Origin: JBHIEE01 sp046760445
GTDB lineage: Bacteria > Acidobacteriota > Aminicenantia > JdFR-78
Direction: 5' to 3'
Length of the DNA stretch: 15,985 bases
NCBI GenBank assembly: GCA_046760445.1
Contig: JBHIEE010000065.1
Location: 1 to 15,985, forward strand
Position numbers and translations under genes: made by a program. Numbering within the stretch: the first letter of the stretch is position 1; every line of letters starts with the position of its first letter. This document shows positions 7,546 to 13,482 of this stretch, one piece after another. Under the pieces are notes generated by a model. It saw only the letters and a list, made by a program, of their open reading frames with translations. It was not told the DNA's origin and did no database searches.

Positions 7546-8220
7546 ATGGAGCAGGAGGAAAAGAATTATATTCTTCTTAAAGAATTTATTTTGGAGAGGG
7601 GAATATCACTATTCGGAGTAGCAGATATTACTCTGATAAAACAAGAGTTTTTGCTTGACTCTGGTCATATTAAGAATCTCACTCGAGGAATTTCGATTGG
7701 ATTTAGATTATTGAGTAAAATTTTAGAGGGGATTAAGGATCGACCGACTAAACTTTATCATCATCACTACCGCCAAGTGAATTTTCTTTTAGATCGGGTG
7801 AGTTTAACCCTTTCTTCTTTTATCCAGAATCAGGGCTGGGAAGCCCTGCCTATACCAGCCTCTCAGATTGTTGACTGGGAACATCAAAAGGCACATCTTT
7901 CCCATAAAAAAGTAGGGCAATTAGCTGGCTTAGGGTGGATTGGGAGAAACAATCTGTTAGTTAATCCCAAATTGGGAGCCCAATTTAGATTAGCTACTAT
8001 ATTAACTAATATGCCTCTTTTAACTGATAATCCGGCCAGAGGGGATTGTAGTAATTGCCGAAAATGTATTGCTGTCTGTCCAATTCGGGCAATTAAAGAA
8101 AAGCCAGAAGATTTTGACCATTTAGGTTGTTTTGGGCAATTGAAGATATTTAGGAAAGAAGGAATATCCAATCAATATATATGTGGTGTTTGTGTTAAGG
8201 CTTGTTCAGGGAAAAAATAA
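7546..8220 (+). CDS. Short QueG-like [4Fe-4S] oxidoreductase
   Basis: The protein (224 residues) resembles epoxyqueuosine reductase (QueG, COG1600) but is much shorter than true QueG (about 310-390 residues). The central segment QLAGLGWIGRNNLLVNPKLG (125-144) matches QueG's GLGWIGKN region. D110 in IVDWE is a possible counterpart of its catalytic aspartate. A dicluster ferredoxin-like part follows: C168-x2-C171-x2-C174-x3-C178-P, and C195, C213-x2-C216-x3-C220. QueG proper reduces epoxyqueuosine in tRNA with cobalamin. Because this version ends right after the second cluster, lacks the usual C-terminal HEAT repeats and has no queuosine genes nearby, a different electron-transfer role is possible. 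No Shine-Dalgarno; the promoter abuts the ATG. Confidence 0.75.
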   Translation: MEQEEKNYILLKEFILERGISLFGVADITLIKQEFLLDSGHIKNLTRGISIGFRLLSKILEGIKDRPTKLYHHHYRQVNFLLDRVSLTLSSFIQNQGWEALPIPASQIVDWEHQKAHLSHKKVGQLAGLGWIGRNNLLVNPKLGAQFRLATILTNMPLLTDNPARGDCSNCRKCIAVCPIRAIKEKPEDFDHLGCFGQLKIFRKEGISNQYICGVCVKACSGKK

Positions 8221-8242
8221 AAAACTTTTTTCAAAAAAACAC

Positions 8243-8271
8243 TTGACAAATGCCTTTTGAGTTTGCATATT
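8243..8271 (+). promoter_or_regulatory. Promoter of the ArsR-family gene
   Basis: Consensus -35 TTGACA (8243-8248), 17-bp spacer, -10-like CATATT (8266-8271). The operator half-site TTAAGTA begins on the last base of the -10. A TTTTTT-C-AAAAAA palindrome (8226-8238) lies just upstream. Confidence 0.6.
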
Positions 8272-8294
8272 TAAGTAGTAGCTAAAATACTTAA
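8271..8294. promoter_or_regulatory. ArsR-family operator O1 (TTAAGTA-N10-TACTTAA)
   Basis: Perfect 7-bp inverted half-sites at 8271-8277 and 8288-8294, ten bases apart, overlap the start of transcription of the regulator gene. The same half-sites with exactly the same spacing recur at 8750-8773 upstream of the next gene. This repetition makes the operator call strong; binding by the local ArsR protein is inferred. Confidence 0.7.
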
Positions 8295-8314
8295 TCAAAT
8301 AGGGACCTAAGGAT

Positions 8315-8728
8315 ATGAATTTAGATTCTTCTGAGATGTTCAAAGTGTTATCTGTGGAAACACGAGTTAAAATAATTGAACTCTTAAAATCCAAGGGGCC
8401 ACTTGGCGTCAAAAATATTGCAGAATTGGTTGGTATAACACCTGCCGCCGTATCACAACATCTAAAAATATTGAGACAAGCAGGTCTTGTTAGGAGCGAA
8501 AGAAAGGGGTACTGGATACCATATTCAATAAATGAAGAAGCACTGGAAAACTGCCGACGTGCATTGAACGAAGTTTGCACATGTGGGTGCCGAGGAACAG
8601 GCAACTTCAGAGAGAAAGAATTGAATAACTCAAGCTTAGAATCACTTAAGAAATATGAGAAGGAGTTAGAAAGGGAGCTTAGAATTGTCCGAGAAAGGGT
8701 CAAAGAAATAGAGTCTAAAAAGAAATAG
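8315..8728 (+). CDS. ArsR-family winged-helix repressor with CTCGC cysteine cluster
   Basis: The 137-residue protein has the ArsR/SmtB fold: MFKVLSVETRVKIIELLKSK (8-27), recognition helix region TPAAVSQHLKILRQAGLV (42-59), and the wing SERKGYWIPYSI (61-72). After the wing comes VCTCGCRGTG with C88, C90 and C92, plus C80 nearby, a candidate site for thiophilic metal ions or a redox switch. The last 40 residues (LESLKKYEKELERELRIVRE and on) form a predicted coiled coil. ArsR repressors usually leave DNA on metal binding. The operator is present in its own promoter and in that of the CopD-like gene downstream, so autoregulation and co-regulation are likely. AGGGA sits nine bases before ATG 8315. 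The inducing ligand is unknown; copper or arsenic would be guesses. Confidence 0.9.
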   Translation: MNLDSSEMFKVLSVETRVKIIELLKSKGPLGVKNIAELVGITPAAVSQHLKILRQAGLVRSERKGYWIPYSINEEALENCRRALNEVCTCGCRGTGNFREKELNNSSLESLKKYEKELERELRIVRERVKEIESKKK

Positions 8729-8738
8729 ACAATTTTTT

Positions 8739-8767
8739 TGCACTTATGATTAAGTAATTACTTAAAT
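8739..8767 (+). promoter_or_regulatory. Candidate promoter of the CopD-like gene
   Basis: A -35-like TTGCAC (8739-8744), 17-bp spacer and -10-like TTAAAT (8762-8767) fall inside the 120-bp gap after the ArsR gene. The -10 lies within the operator, the same geometry as at the first operator. Confidence 0.45.
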
Positions 8768-8773
8768 ACTTAA
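8750..8773. promoter_or_regulatory. ArsR-family operator O2 (TTAAGTA-N10-TACTTAA)
   Basis: Half-sites TTAAGTA (8750-8756) and TACTTAA (8767-8773) have the same N10 spacing as O1. A third half-site TACTTAA (8759-8765) sits between them and makes a perfect 16-bp palindrome with the first, so two overlapping binding modes are possible. Confidence 0.7.
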
Positions 8774-8848
8774 TTGGATTCTTTGGATTTGACTCCTCTG
8801 ACGAGAAGCAGGTTTCAGGAACCACGATTCACAGAAAGGAGGTGTAAA

Positions 8849-9364
8849 ATGAATCTAATAATATCAAGTTTGAGCCACTTTCTCCACCTTTTAGCAACAG
8901 TGGTATGGATTGGTGGAATTGTAATGATTCTTTTAGTAATACTACCAGGAACAAAAGCGGCCTTAGAACCAGCACCTATAGTAGGCAGGCTAATGAAAAA
9001 CATAACCAAGCGATTCACTCCTATGGCTAATGTAAGTATCCTTGTTTTGATTGTCACGGGTATTGTCATTACCTACTCTGAGAAAAACTTCACAGTCTTT
9101 TTGGATTTCAGCAATTCTTGGAACACAGTTATGTTTCTAAAACACTCTTTTGCAACCTTAATGATTATTATCCACTTTTACAGAGGTTTGGTATTGATTC
9201 CTAAGATAGGAAGGTTGTCTACCCAGGTTAATAATTCAAAGGAGTCGTCTTCCCTATCTTCACAAATCGCAAAGCTGCAAAAATTTTCGTTAGACCTTAT
9301 CAAAACCAATCTTGTTTTAGGGTTAATAGTTCTTTTGCTAACTGGGATTTCATCATCTCTATAA
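8849..9364 (+). CDS. CopD-like four-helix integral membrane protein
   Basis: The protein is 171 residues from ATG 8849, which has an ideal AAAGGAGGTG six bases upstream; a TTG extension of the frame to 8774 runs into the operator and is rejected. Four hydrophobic segments are visible: FLHLLATVVWIGGIVMILLV (about 10-29), MANVSILVLIVTGIVI (about 56-71), FLKHSFATLMIIIHFY (about 91-106) and the C-terminal NLVLGLIVLLLTGISSSL. The opening HFLHLLATVVWIGG resembles the CopD/YhaH-like HLLAAAVWLGG motif, with conserved His residues in the membrane that could bind metal or haem. CopD homologues are linked to copper handling. It follows the ArsR gene and shares its operator, so it is probably the regulated effector. 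Substrate unproved. Confidence 0.75.
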   Translation: MNLIISSLSHFLHLLATVVWIGGIVMILLVILPGTKAALEPAPIVGRLMKNITKRFTPMANVSILVLIVTGIVITYSEKNFTVFLDFSNSWNTVMFLKHSFATLMIIIHFYRGLVLIPKIGRLSTQVNNSKESSSLSSQIAKLQKFSLDLIKTNLVLGLIVLLLTGISSSL

Positions 9365-9377
9365 CGGACTACCCATT

Positions 9378-9880
9378 TCATATTTTCCTTACAATCAGGG
9401 TTGGTAATGGCAAAACAAAATTAGCAACCTCTGGGCGCTCCTTCCAACCCAGTTTTTGGTAAAAGCCCCTTTTATACGATGGACGGTTACCCGTTCATCA
9501 GCGTAAGCCGAGTGCAACCACGTTCTATGGCTTGCTCTTTGACCACTTCCAACAACCTACGACCAACCCCTCTACCTCGTTCAGATGTCACGTACAAACA
9601 ATTCCGAGATATAACACTCAGGGCCAGCCAACATCAAGTACGGCAGCCAATGGACTGCGATATATCCAATGACTTCACCGTTCTGGTTTTCTCCCACCAA
9701 AACTGTATGGCTTTCATCGGAATTACAAAGTTCTAGATGTCGAGCAATGCGTGCCTTTGTGTCAGCTGAAGATTCTTCATTGATATGGTTAAACCAACCA
9801 AGTTCTCGCAGAATAGTAGAAATCACACCAGCATCACCAGTCTTAGCAGGACGAGTACTTATTTCCGTACTATTTGACAT
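9378..9880 (-). pseudogene. GNAT acetyltransferase, broken by two single-base insertions
   Basis: From ATG 9880 (AGGAG nine bases upstream) the frame reads a normal GNAT N-terminus (ISTRPAKTGDAGVISTILRE) through YISELFVRD, then hits a stop at 9581. One base over, the acetyl-CoA loop continues as SERGRGVGRRLLEVVKEQAI and on to TLMNG. One base over again, RPSYKRGFYQKLGWKERPEV continues and ends at TGA 9378. Removing one base near 9584-9590 and one from the CCC run at 9490-9492 restores a continuous frame of 166 residues, a normal GNAT length: the 503-bp span is exactly two bases over a multiple of three. No other lesion is seen, so inactivation is recent, unless these are assembly errors. Its stop faces the CopD-like gene across 13 bp. 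Confidence 0.85.
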
Positions 9881-9901
9881 GTTGTTCTTCTCCTAGGCAT
9901 G

Positions 9902-9944
9902 GCAGATAACAGTATCGGTGTTTATGAAGCCCCGTGTTATATGC
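9902..9944 (-). repeat. attC-like palindromic spacer element D
   Basis: The arms GCAgATAACA (9902-9911) and TGTTATaTGC (9935-9944) pair, with a further CGG/CCG pairing inside. The right part carries the core GAAGCCCCGTGTTATATGC (9926-9944) shared with elements A and C. It lies 19 bp beyond the DUF2461 stop codon and 21 bp before the GNAT pseudogene start. An integron attC-like site is inferred; recombination activity is not shown. Confidence 0.45.
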
Positions 9945-9963
9945 TGTTGGCGAAGGACACCTT

Positions 9964-10701
9964 TTAGAAATCATAGTAACCATCATTTGTTTTCCCGCCA
10001 AATTTCATCTTCCAAAGATAATGGTAAAAAGGGGCAATGAGACCAAAACCAAAAATTAAATCATCAATTAACTCTCTGCTGAAAAGGCAATTATCGATCT
10101 TTCTATTGCAAACTAAATAGAGGTTTCTTCTCTGGTGCCAGTTTTGGATTTCTTCAGGCTTATTTTCATCTAATATCCTTTTATATTTATCCCCTTCTAA
10201 TACAAAAACCTGCTGTTTTGAGTAGAACGCAATTGCCTTTAGAAATTCTTTTGGCTTTTTGTCAATCATCTCTCGAAATCTATACATTGTATCTGGTGAA
10301 GCGCTGTAAAATCCCATACCATAGCGGTATGAATCTGAAGAAATTTCAAAGAAATAAGCTGGGGCATCTTTCCAATCCTTGCTCGGTCTCTTAAAAGTAA
10401 TCCACATCGTGCTTTTATAAGGGGATTTGTCTTTGGAGAACCTTGTATCGTGATAAATCCGCGAAATTGTCTTATTTACAGCAGGACGAATCTCAAAATA
10501 TGGATCAATGGCCAGCATGAACTTACCCAAATCTGTGACTAAATTTTGCAAAGGTTCCAACAAATACTTTTGATAATCTTGCTTATGTTGTTCAAACCAA
10601 ATCTTGTTGTTATTTGCTTTAAGGTTTCTTAAGAAATCCAATGTCTTTGGTGAGAAGCCGTTAAACCTCATCTCTTTTTTGGTAGTTATACTTTTACCCA
10701 T
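9964..10701 (-). CDS. DUF2461 family protein (TIGR02453)
   Basis: The 245-residue protein matches the DUF2461 family, present in many bacteria and some eukaryotes without known biochemical role. Diagnostic segments are FNGFSPKTLDFLRNLKANNN near the N-terminus, WFEQHKQDY, the DPYFEIRPAVNKTISRIYHD stretch, and RFSKDKSPYKSTMWITFKR, followed by YFFEISSDSYRYGMGFYSAS. The start ATG 10701 has AGAGGAGG ten bases upstream; a longer frame back to 10797 overlaps the glycosylase and starts outside the family domain, so it is rejected. It begins 23 bp after the AlkA-type gene and is the last member of the PNPOx-MarR operon. The association with a DNA glycosylase hints at a role in damage response, by context only. 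Confidence 0.88.
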   Translation of the reverse strand: MGKSITTKKEMRFNGFSPKTLDFLRNLKANNNKIWFEQHKQDYQKYLLEPLQNLVTDLGKFMLAIDPYFEIRPAVNKTISRIYHDTRFSKDKSPYKSTMWITFKRPSKDWKDAPAYFFEISSDSYRYGMGFYSASPDTMYRFREMIDKKPKEFLKAIAFYSKQQVFVLEGDKYKRILDENKPEEIQNWHQRRNLYLVCNRKIDNCLFSRELIDDLIFGFGLIAPFYHYLWKMKFGGKTNDGYYDF

Positions 10702-10724
10702 CTGGCACTTTCCTCCTCTTTGAG

Positions 10725-11339
10725 TCACTGCCTTAGAGGCGTAACCTCCAAGCTTTTCCAAAGATACCACGTAGCCACTGTACAATAAGGTTCCCACCTT
10801 TTTGCAAGGTTACTTAACTTCTCCTTGGAAGGGGAATCTCCCAAACCGTAATGTCGTTGAACAGCTTTCTGGAGTCCGATATCGTCAGCAGGTAAAACAT
10901 TTAGTCTACCGAGAGAAAAAATTAAAAACATTTCTGCGGTCCAGCGACCAATACCTTTCACTTTTGTCAGATGTTCGATAACTTCTTCATCAGACATATC
11001 AGGAAAGTTAGATGGGGTTACAGTACCATCTAAAAACTTCCGCGAAAGATCTTTTAAGTATCGGGCTTTCTGGTTAGATACACCAGCCTCTCGTAATTTT
11101 TCCTCCGGTGTACTGAGAATCTCTTTGGGGCTTGGAAAAGAGCTATTAGGGTAAATAGCAGTAAAACGCTTAACGATAGTAGCCGCAGCCTTTATAGATA
11201 GTTGCTGATAAAGTATCGACTCAGCTAATGCCTTAAAGGCATCCTGTCTGAGTGCAAGCGTACATGGGCCAACCTTATTGATTATTTCACAGAGTACTGG
11301 GTCTTTTGCTTTTAATACCTCTACCGCATCTTCAAACAT
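10725..11339 (-). CDS. DNA-3-methyladenine glycosylase II, AlkA-like HhH-GPD
   Basis: This base-excision-repair glycosylase removes alkylated purines. It has 204 residues, like the short AlkA/Mag forms that lack the N-terminal TBP-like domain of E. coli AlkA. Features are ALAESILYQQLSIKAAATIV (37-56), the helix-hairpin-helix LTKVKGIGRWTAEMFLIFSL (124-143), and the catalytic aspartate (D153, or the adjacent D152) in LPADDIGLQKAV. No iron-sulfur cysteines, unlike endonuclease III at 6263. The start ATG 11339 has GAGGAGG eight bases upstream, overlapping the stop of the 58-aa peptide gene, so translation is probably coupled. It belongs to the operon under the MarR-type promoter at 12521-12549. 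Confidence 0.93.
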   Translation of the reverse strand: MFEDAVEVLKAKDPVLCEIINKVGPCTLALRQDAFKALAESILYQQLSIKAAATIVKRFTAIYPNSSFPSPKEILSTPEEKLREAGVSNQKARYLKDLSRKFLDGTVTPSNFPDMSDEEVIEHLTKVKGIGRWTAEMFLIFSLGRLNVLPADDIGLQKAVQRHYGLGDSPSKEKLSNLAKRWEPYCTVATWYLWKSLEVTPLRQ

Positions 11340-11352
11340 TTATTTTACCTCC

Positions 11353-11529
11353 TCAACTAAAATTTTCCCTCCAACATTTTAGGGAGTTAGATGTGATTAT
11401 TATTTTCATCGTAGAAAAAATCTGCCGGCCACGCACTTCTTCAGATAGATTTATAGCCGACAATTCGCTTGTCTTTGTAAATATAGACACAGTTATTGCA
11501 CTAACAAGTTTGGTTTTAGATTGTTTCAT
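11353..11529 (-). CDS. 58-aa peptide of unknown function in the MarR operon
   Basis: A short frame from ATG 11529 to TGA 11353 begins MKQSKTKLVSAITVSIFTKT and ends KCWRENFS. AAAGGAGG lies eight bases upstream (then TAAAAAAC T), one of the best ribosome binding sites in the window. It starts 38 bp after the MarR stop, and its own stop overlaps the ribosome binding site region of the glycosylase gene. The peptide is basic, has one cysteine, no clear membrane helix and no recognised family. It could be a real small protein, a leader that couples translation of the glycosylase, or the remnant of a larger gene. The strong start signal favours translation. Confidence 0.6.
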   Translation of the reverse strand: MKQSKTKLVSAITVSIFTKTSELSAINLSEEVRGRQIFSTMKIIITSNSLKCWRENFS

Positions 11530-11567
11530 AGTTTTTTACCTCCTTTGCGTAGTGATGGTTTATTTGG

Positions 11568-12014
11568 CTATTTCTTTGTCTCAAATGCTGTGAGGTTATC
11601 AAGGATTCGCCTCAAATACTCCTCGAACTCATCAATTTCCCTGGTGGTAAATCCACTATAAAACAATTCGGTCATTTCTTTGGACACCTGCACATATACA
11701 TCCTGGAGGGCCTTGTCCTTTTCTGAAAGTTTTATCAGGATTTTTCTCCGATCTTTTCGGGATGGAACACGGGTTAAATACCCGGTCTTTTCAAGCCTGT
11801 CCAGCATGCTTGTCAAAGTTGATTTCCCCAGTGATGTTTTCTTTGCCAATTCCTGGATTGAGATACCATCGTTTCGCCAAAGTACAAACAAGATTCTACC
11901 CTGGGCCGGATTGATTTCATCAAGATGGTGTTCCTTTAGTTTCTTAGAGAGTATTCGTCCTGCTAAATGGTGTATCTTGGCGATAAGAAACCCGCCTTCC
12001 CGTTGTCGCTTCAT
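11568..12014 (-). CDS. MarR-family transcriptional regulator
   Basis: The 148-residue protein has the MarR winged-helix fold: NPAQGRILFVLWRNDGISIQ (about 35-54), recognition helix region KKTSLGKSTLTSMLDRLEKT (about 58-77), and the wing GYLTRVPSRKDRRKILIKLS with the hallmark DRR. Terminal helices form the dimer interface. MarR proteins repress stress or drug-response genes and are released by phenolic or oxidant ligands; no sensory cysteine is obvious. Its ATG overlaps the PNPOx-gene stop by four bases (ATGA), showing translational coupling. A palindrome in the operon promoter fits autorepression. Confidence 0.93.
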   Translation of the reverse strand: MKRQREGGFLIAKIHHLAGRILSKKLKEHHLDEINPAQGRILFVLWRNDGISIQELAKKTSLGKSTLTSMLDRLEKTGYLTRVPSRKDRRKILIKLSEKDKALQDVYVQVSKEMTELFYSGFTTREIDEFEEYLRRILDNLTAFETKK

Positions 12015-12484
12015 GTCTTACGCCTTAGATCGAACCTGACAAGATTCAGTTGGTGATAATATTTTGCAAACATCGGGAACACACGAAGTATTGTATAGTC
12101 GGGATCATCAACTCCACCGGGATAGTACATCTCCCAGCCTTCCTGCCAAATCGCCTTTTTAAGATCCGGGTCAGTGACAATCTCTATCATTCCTCCTAGC
12201 ATCAATCCTCTCCACTCATTTGGCTTGCAATAGTAAACGGATACAGCCGGGTTTTTCTTGATCTGATCCATTTTTAGGGATGAAGTGTTGGTTGTGAAAT
12301 AGATCAAAAAATCGTCTTGATGTTTATCGAACAATTCAGATAATCCCGGAAATTGTTCCTTTCTTCTCAGGTTAAACATTGCCCTTGTTTGGGGAAAACC
12401 ATCACGATCAATGGTAGTAAGGTAAGCTGCTTCTGCGATCTCCATTAGCTCAAGGCTCAATCGCCTTGCTTCTTTATCGTTCAT
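12011..12484 (-). CDS. Pyridoxamine 5'-phosphate oxidase-like flavoprotein
   Basis: The 157-residue protein has the split-barrel FMN-binding fold of the PNPOx-like/general stress protein 26 group: EIAEAAYLTTIDRDGFPQTR (16-35) with RAMFNLRRK, then FLIYFTTNTSSLKMDQIKKN with PAVSVYYCKP, and EWRGLMLGGMIEIVTD. Members bind FMN, F420 or haem and reduce various small molecules; pyridoxal synthesis itself is unlikely at this size. The start ATG 12484 has AAAGGAGG seven bases upstream. It is the first gene of the five-gene MarR operon, so it is the most likely direct target of the regulator. Confidence 0.85.
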   Translation of the reverse strand: MNDKEARRLSLELMEIAEAAYLTTIDRDGFPQTRAMFNLRRKEQFPGLSELFDKHQDDFLIYFTTNTSSLKMDQIKKNPAVSVYYCKPNEWRGLMLGGMIEIVTDPDLKKAIWQEGWEMYYPGGVDDPDYTILRVFPMFAKYYHQLNLVRFDLRRKT

Positions 12485-12520
12485 TTCGTTTCCTCCTTTC
12501 TTTATAAATTAGTTTTATAT

Positions 12521-12549
12521 AATATAGTCCTATATAGAATCAATGTCAA
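12521..12549 (-). promoter_or_regulatory. Promoter and MarR-type operator of the PNPOx-MarR operon
   Basis: On the minus strand a consensus -35 TTGACA (12544-12549), 17-bp spacer and -10 TATATT (12521-12526). The palindrome ATATAG-TC-CTATAT (12522-12535) covers the -10 and adjoining spacer, the place expected for a MarR operator. Confidence 0.7.
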
Positions 12550-12617
12550 GAAAAAATCTGGCAGAACGACTCATTACGGTTCTAAATTTGCATAAATTTT
12601 GCGTATGAAGCCGATTG

Positions 12618-12722
12618 TAGATAACGTTCCCAACGTATCTAAAGTTGTGCGACAGCACAATTTGGGTGATGTAGCCAACGGGAGTGAAACCAGATATGCT
12701 GTGCTATAAGCCTGTATAACGC
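12618..12722 (-). repeat. attC-like palindromic spacer element B (divergent)
   Basis: This is a complex of hairpins: TAGATAACGTT/AACGTATCTA (12618-12641, one bulge) and TTGTGC-GACA-GCACAA (12645-12660). The right end carries AAGCCTGTATAACGC (12708-12722), a diverged form of the core in elements A, C and D. It lies 36 bp beyond the isochorismatase-like stop. The least clear of the four elements. Confidence 0.35.
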
Positions 12723-12758
12723 AAGGCGGAAATTTTCCATATTACTTGTTTAATTCAT

Positions 12759-13331
12759 TTAACTCGTCATATCTAAAATTTCCTGATGATTGACGACCTT
12801 ACCGTGAAAGCTTTTTTCAGTTTTCTTTTGAGAAAAACTATTCATCGTAGCCGTGCAATCCGAAACCAAATAACAGTTGAACCCTTTCTCAAGAGCAGTT
12901 TTCATAGTCTTTGCTATGCATTGGTCTGTTGTAAAACCACAAGAAAACAAGTTTTCAATGTTGTTATCTTTTAACATTTGTTCTAAATTGCTTCCAATAA
13001 AGGCATCAAATGCGTATCTCCCCTCAACGATAAGATCACCTTCTTCATAAAGACCCTTTGTAATCTCAGACTTCCAGGAACCTTTTGTAAATACCTTACC
13101 AAAAGTTAGGTGCGCAAGCCATCCCTTTTTATTCTTAGGATCAATTATCAAAGGGGCATGAATAACCTTAATTCCTTTTTTTTTAGCTTCTTTGACTAAA
13201 GTGTATGTATTCTCCAGCACATTCCTAGATTTTAATTGTCCCTTTATTAGCCAATGATAAAGACCTTTTTCTGTCCATTGGTTCTGAAATTCAATCAAGA
13301 CAATAGCTGATTTGATTTTGTTGATGTTCAT
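12759..13331 (-). CDS. Isochorismatase-family cysteine hydrolase
   Basis: The 190-residue protein has the isochorismatase-like fold. It starts MNINKIKSAIVLIEFQNQWT and keeps the nucleophile motif GFTTDQC (C138) followed by MKTALEKGFNCYLVSDCTA. Two usual catalytic residues differ: the Asp of IDxQ is Glu14 (IEFQ), and the Lys before the DAF motif is Arg105 (VEGRYAFDAF). A subfamily with IEYQ and VEGK is known to the annotator, so the Glu is not unique, but the Arg is unusual. Substrates in this superfamily include isochorismate, nicotinamide, carbamoylsarcosine and biuret; which applies is unknown. ATG 13331 with AAAGGAGG ten bases upstream is chosen over an in-frame extension to 13457 that runs into a spacer element. 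Confidence 0.85.
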   Translation of the reverse strand: MNINKIKSAIVLIEFQNQWTEKGLYHWLIKGQLKSRNVLENTYTLVKEAKKKGIKVIHAPLIIDPKNKKGWLAHLTFGKVFTKGSWKSEITKGLYEEGDLIVEGRYAFDAFIGSNLEQMLKDNNIENLFSCGFTTDQCIAKTMKTALEKGFNCYLVSDCTATMNSFSQKKTEKSFHGKVVNHQEILDMTS

Positions 13332-13391
13332 ATTTTTCTTTCCTCCTTTAAGATTAATAAATTTCTGCCTGAGTAATATGGCGTCTTTCAT

Positions 13392-13455
13392 GTTTGCGAC
13401 GTTGCGACTGAAAGGAGCAATGTGGCGAAGCCCGTGCGTAAACACGCTGATAGGC
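13392..13455 (-). repeat. attC-like palindromic spacer element C
   Basis: The element contains GAAGCCCGTG (13427-13436) and TAGGC (13451-13455), the same core as element A but interrupted by a small GCGT-AAAC-ACGC hairpin. Its left part has the direct repeat TTGCGACG-TTGCGACT (13394-13409). It lies 27 bp beyond the dehalogenase stop codon and about 60 bp before the next start. Confidence 0.4.
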
Positions 13456-13482
13456 AACGCTATGGTGTAACTCCGGACTCAT

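Noticed and set aside
8206..8703. Minus-strand open frame of 165 codons over the ArsR gene
   Set aside because: The opposite frame encodes a clear winged-helix protein with promoter and operator; this is its shadow.
8774..8848. TTG-started extension of the CopD-like protein
   Set aside because: The extension is hydrophilic, begins at the operator, and the ATG at 8849 has an ideal AAAGGAGGTG.
9479..9896. Plus-strand open frames opposite the GNAT pseudogene
   Set aside because: The minus strand shows all GNAT motifs across three frames; the plus-strand products resemble nothing.
10702..10797. N-terminal extension of the DUF2461 protein overlapping the glycosylase gene
   Set aside because: ATG 10701 has a strong AGAGGAGG and the family domain starts just after it.
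13332..13457. N-terminal extension of the isochorismatase-like protein
   Set aside because: It runs through spacer element C, and ATG 13331 has AAAGGAGG and the family N-terminus.
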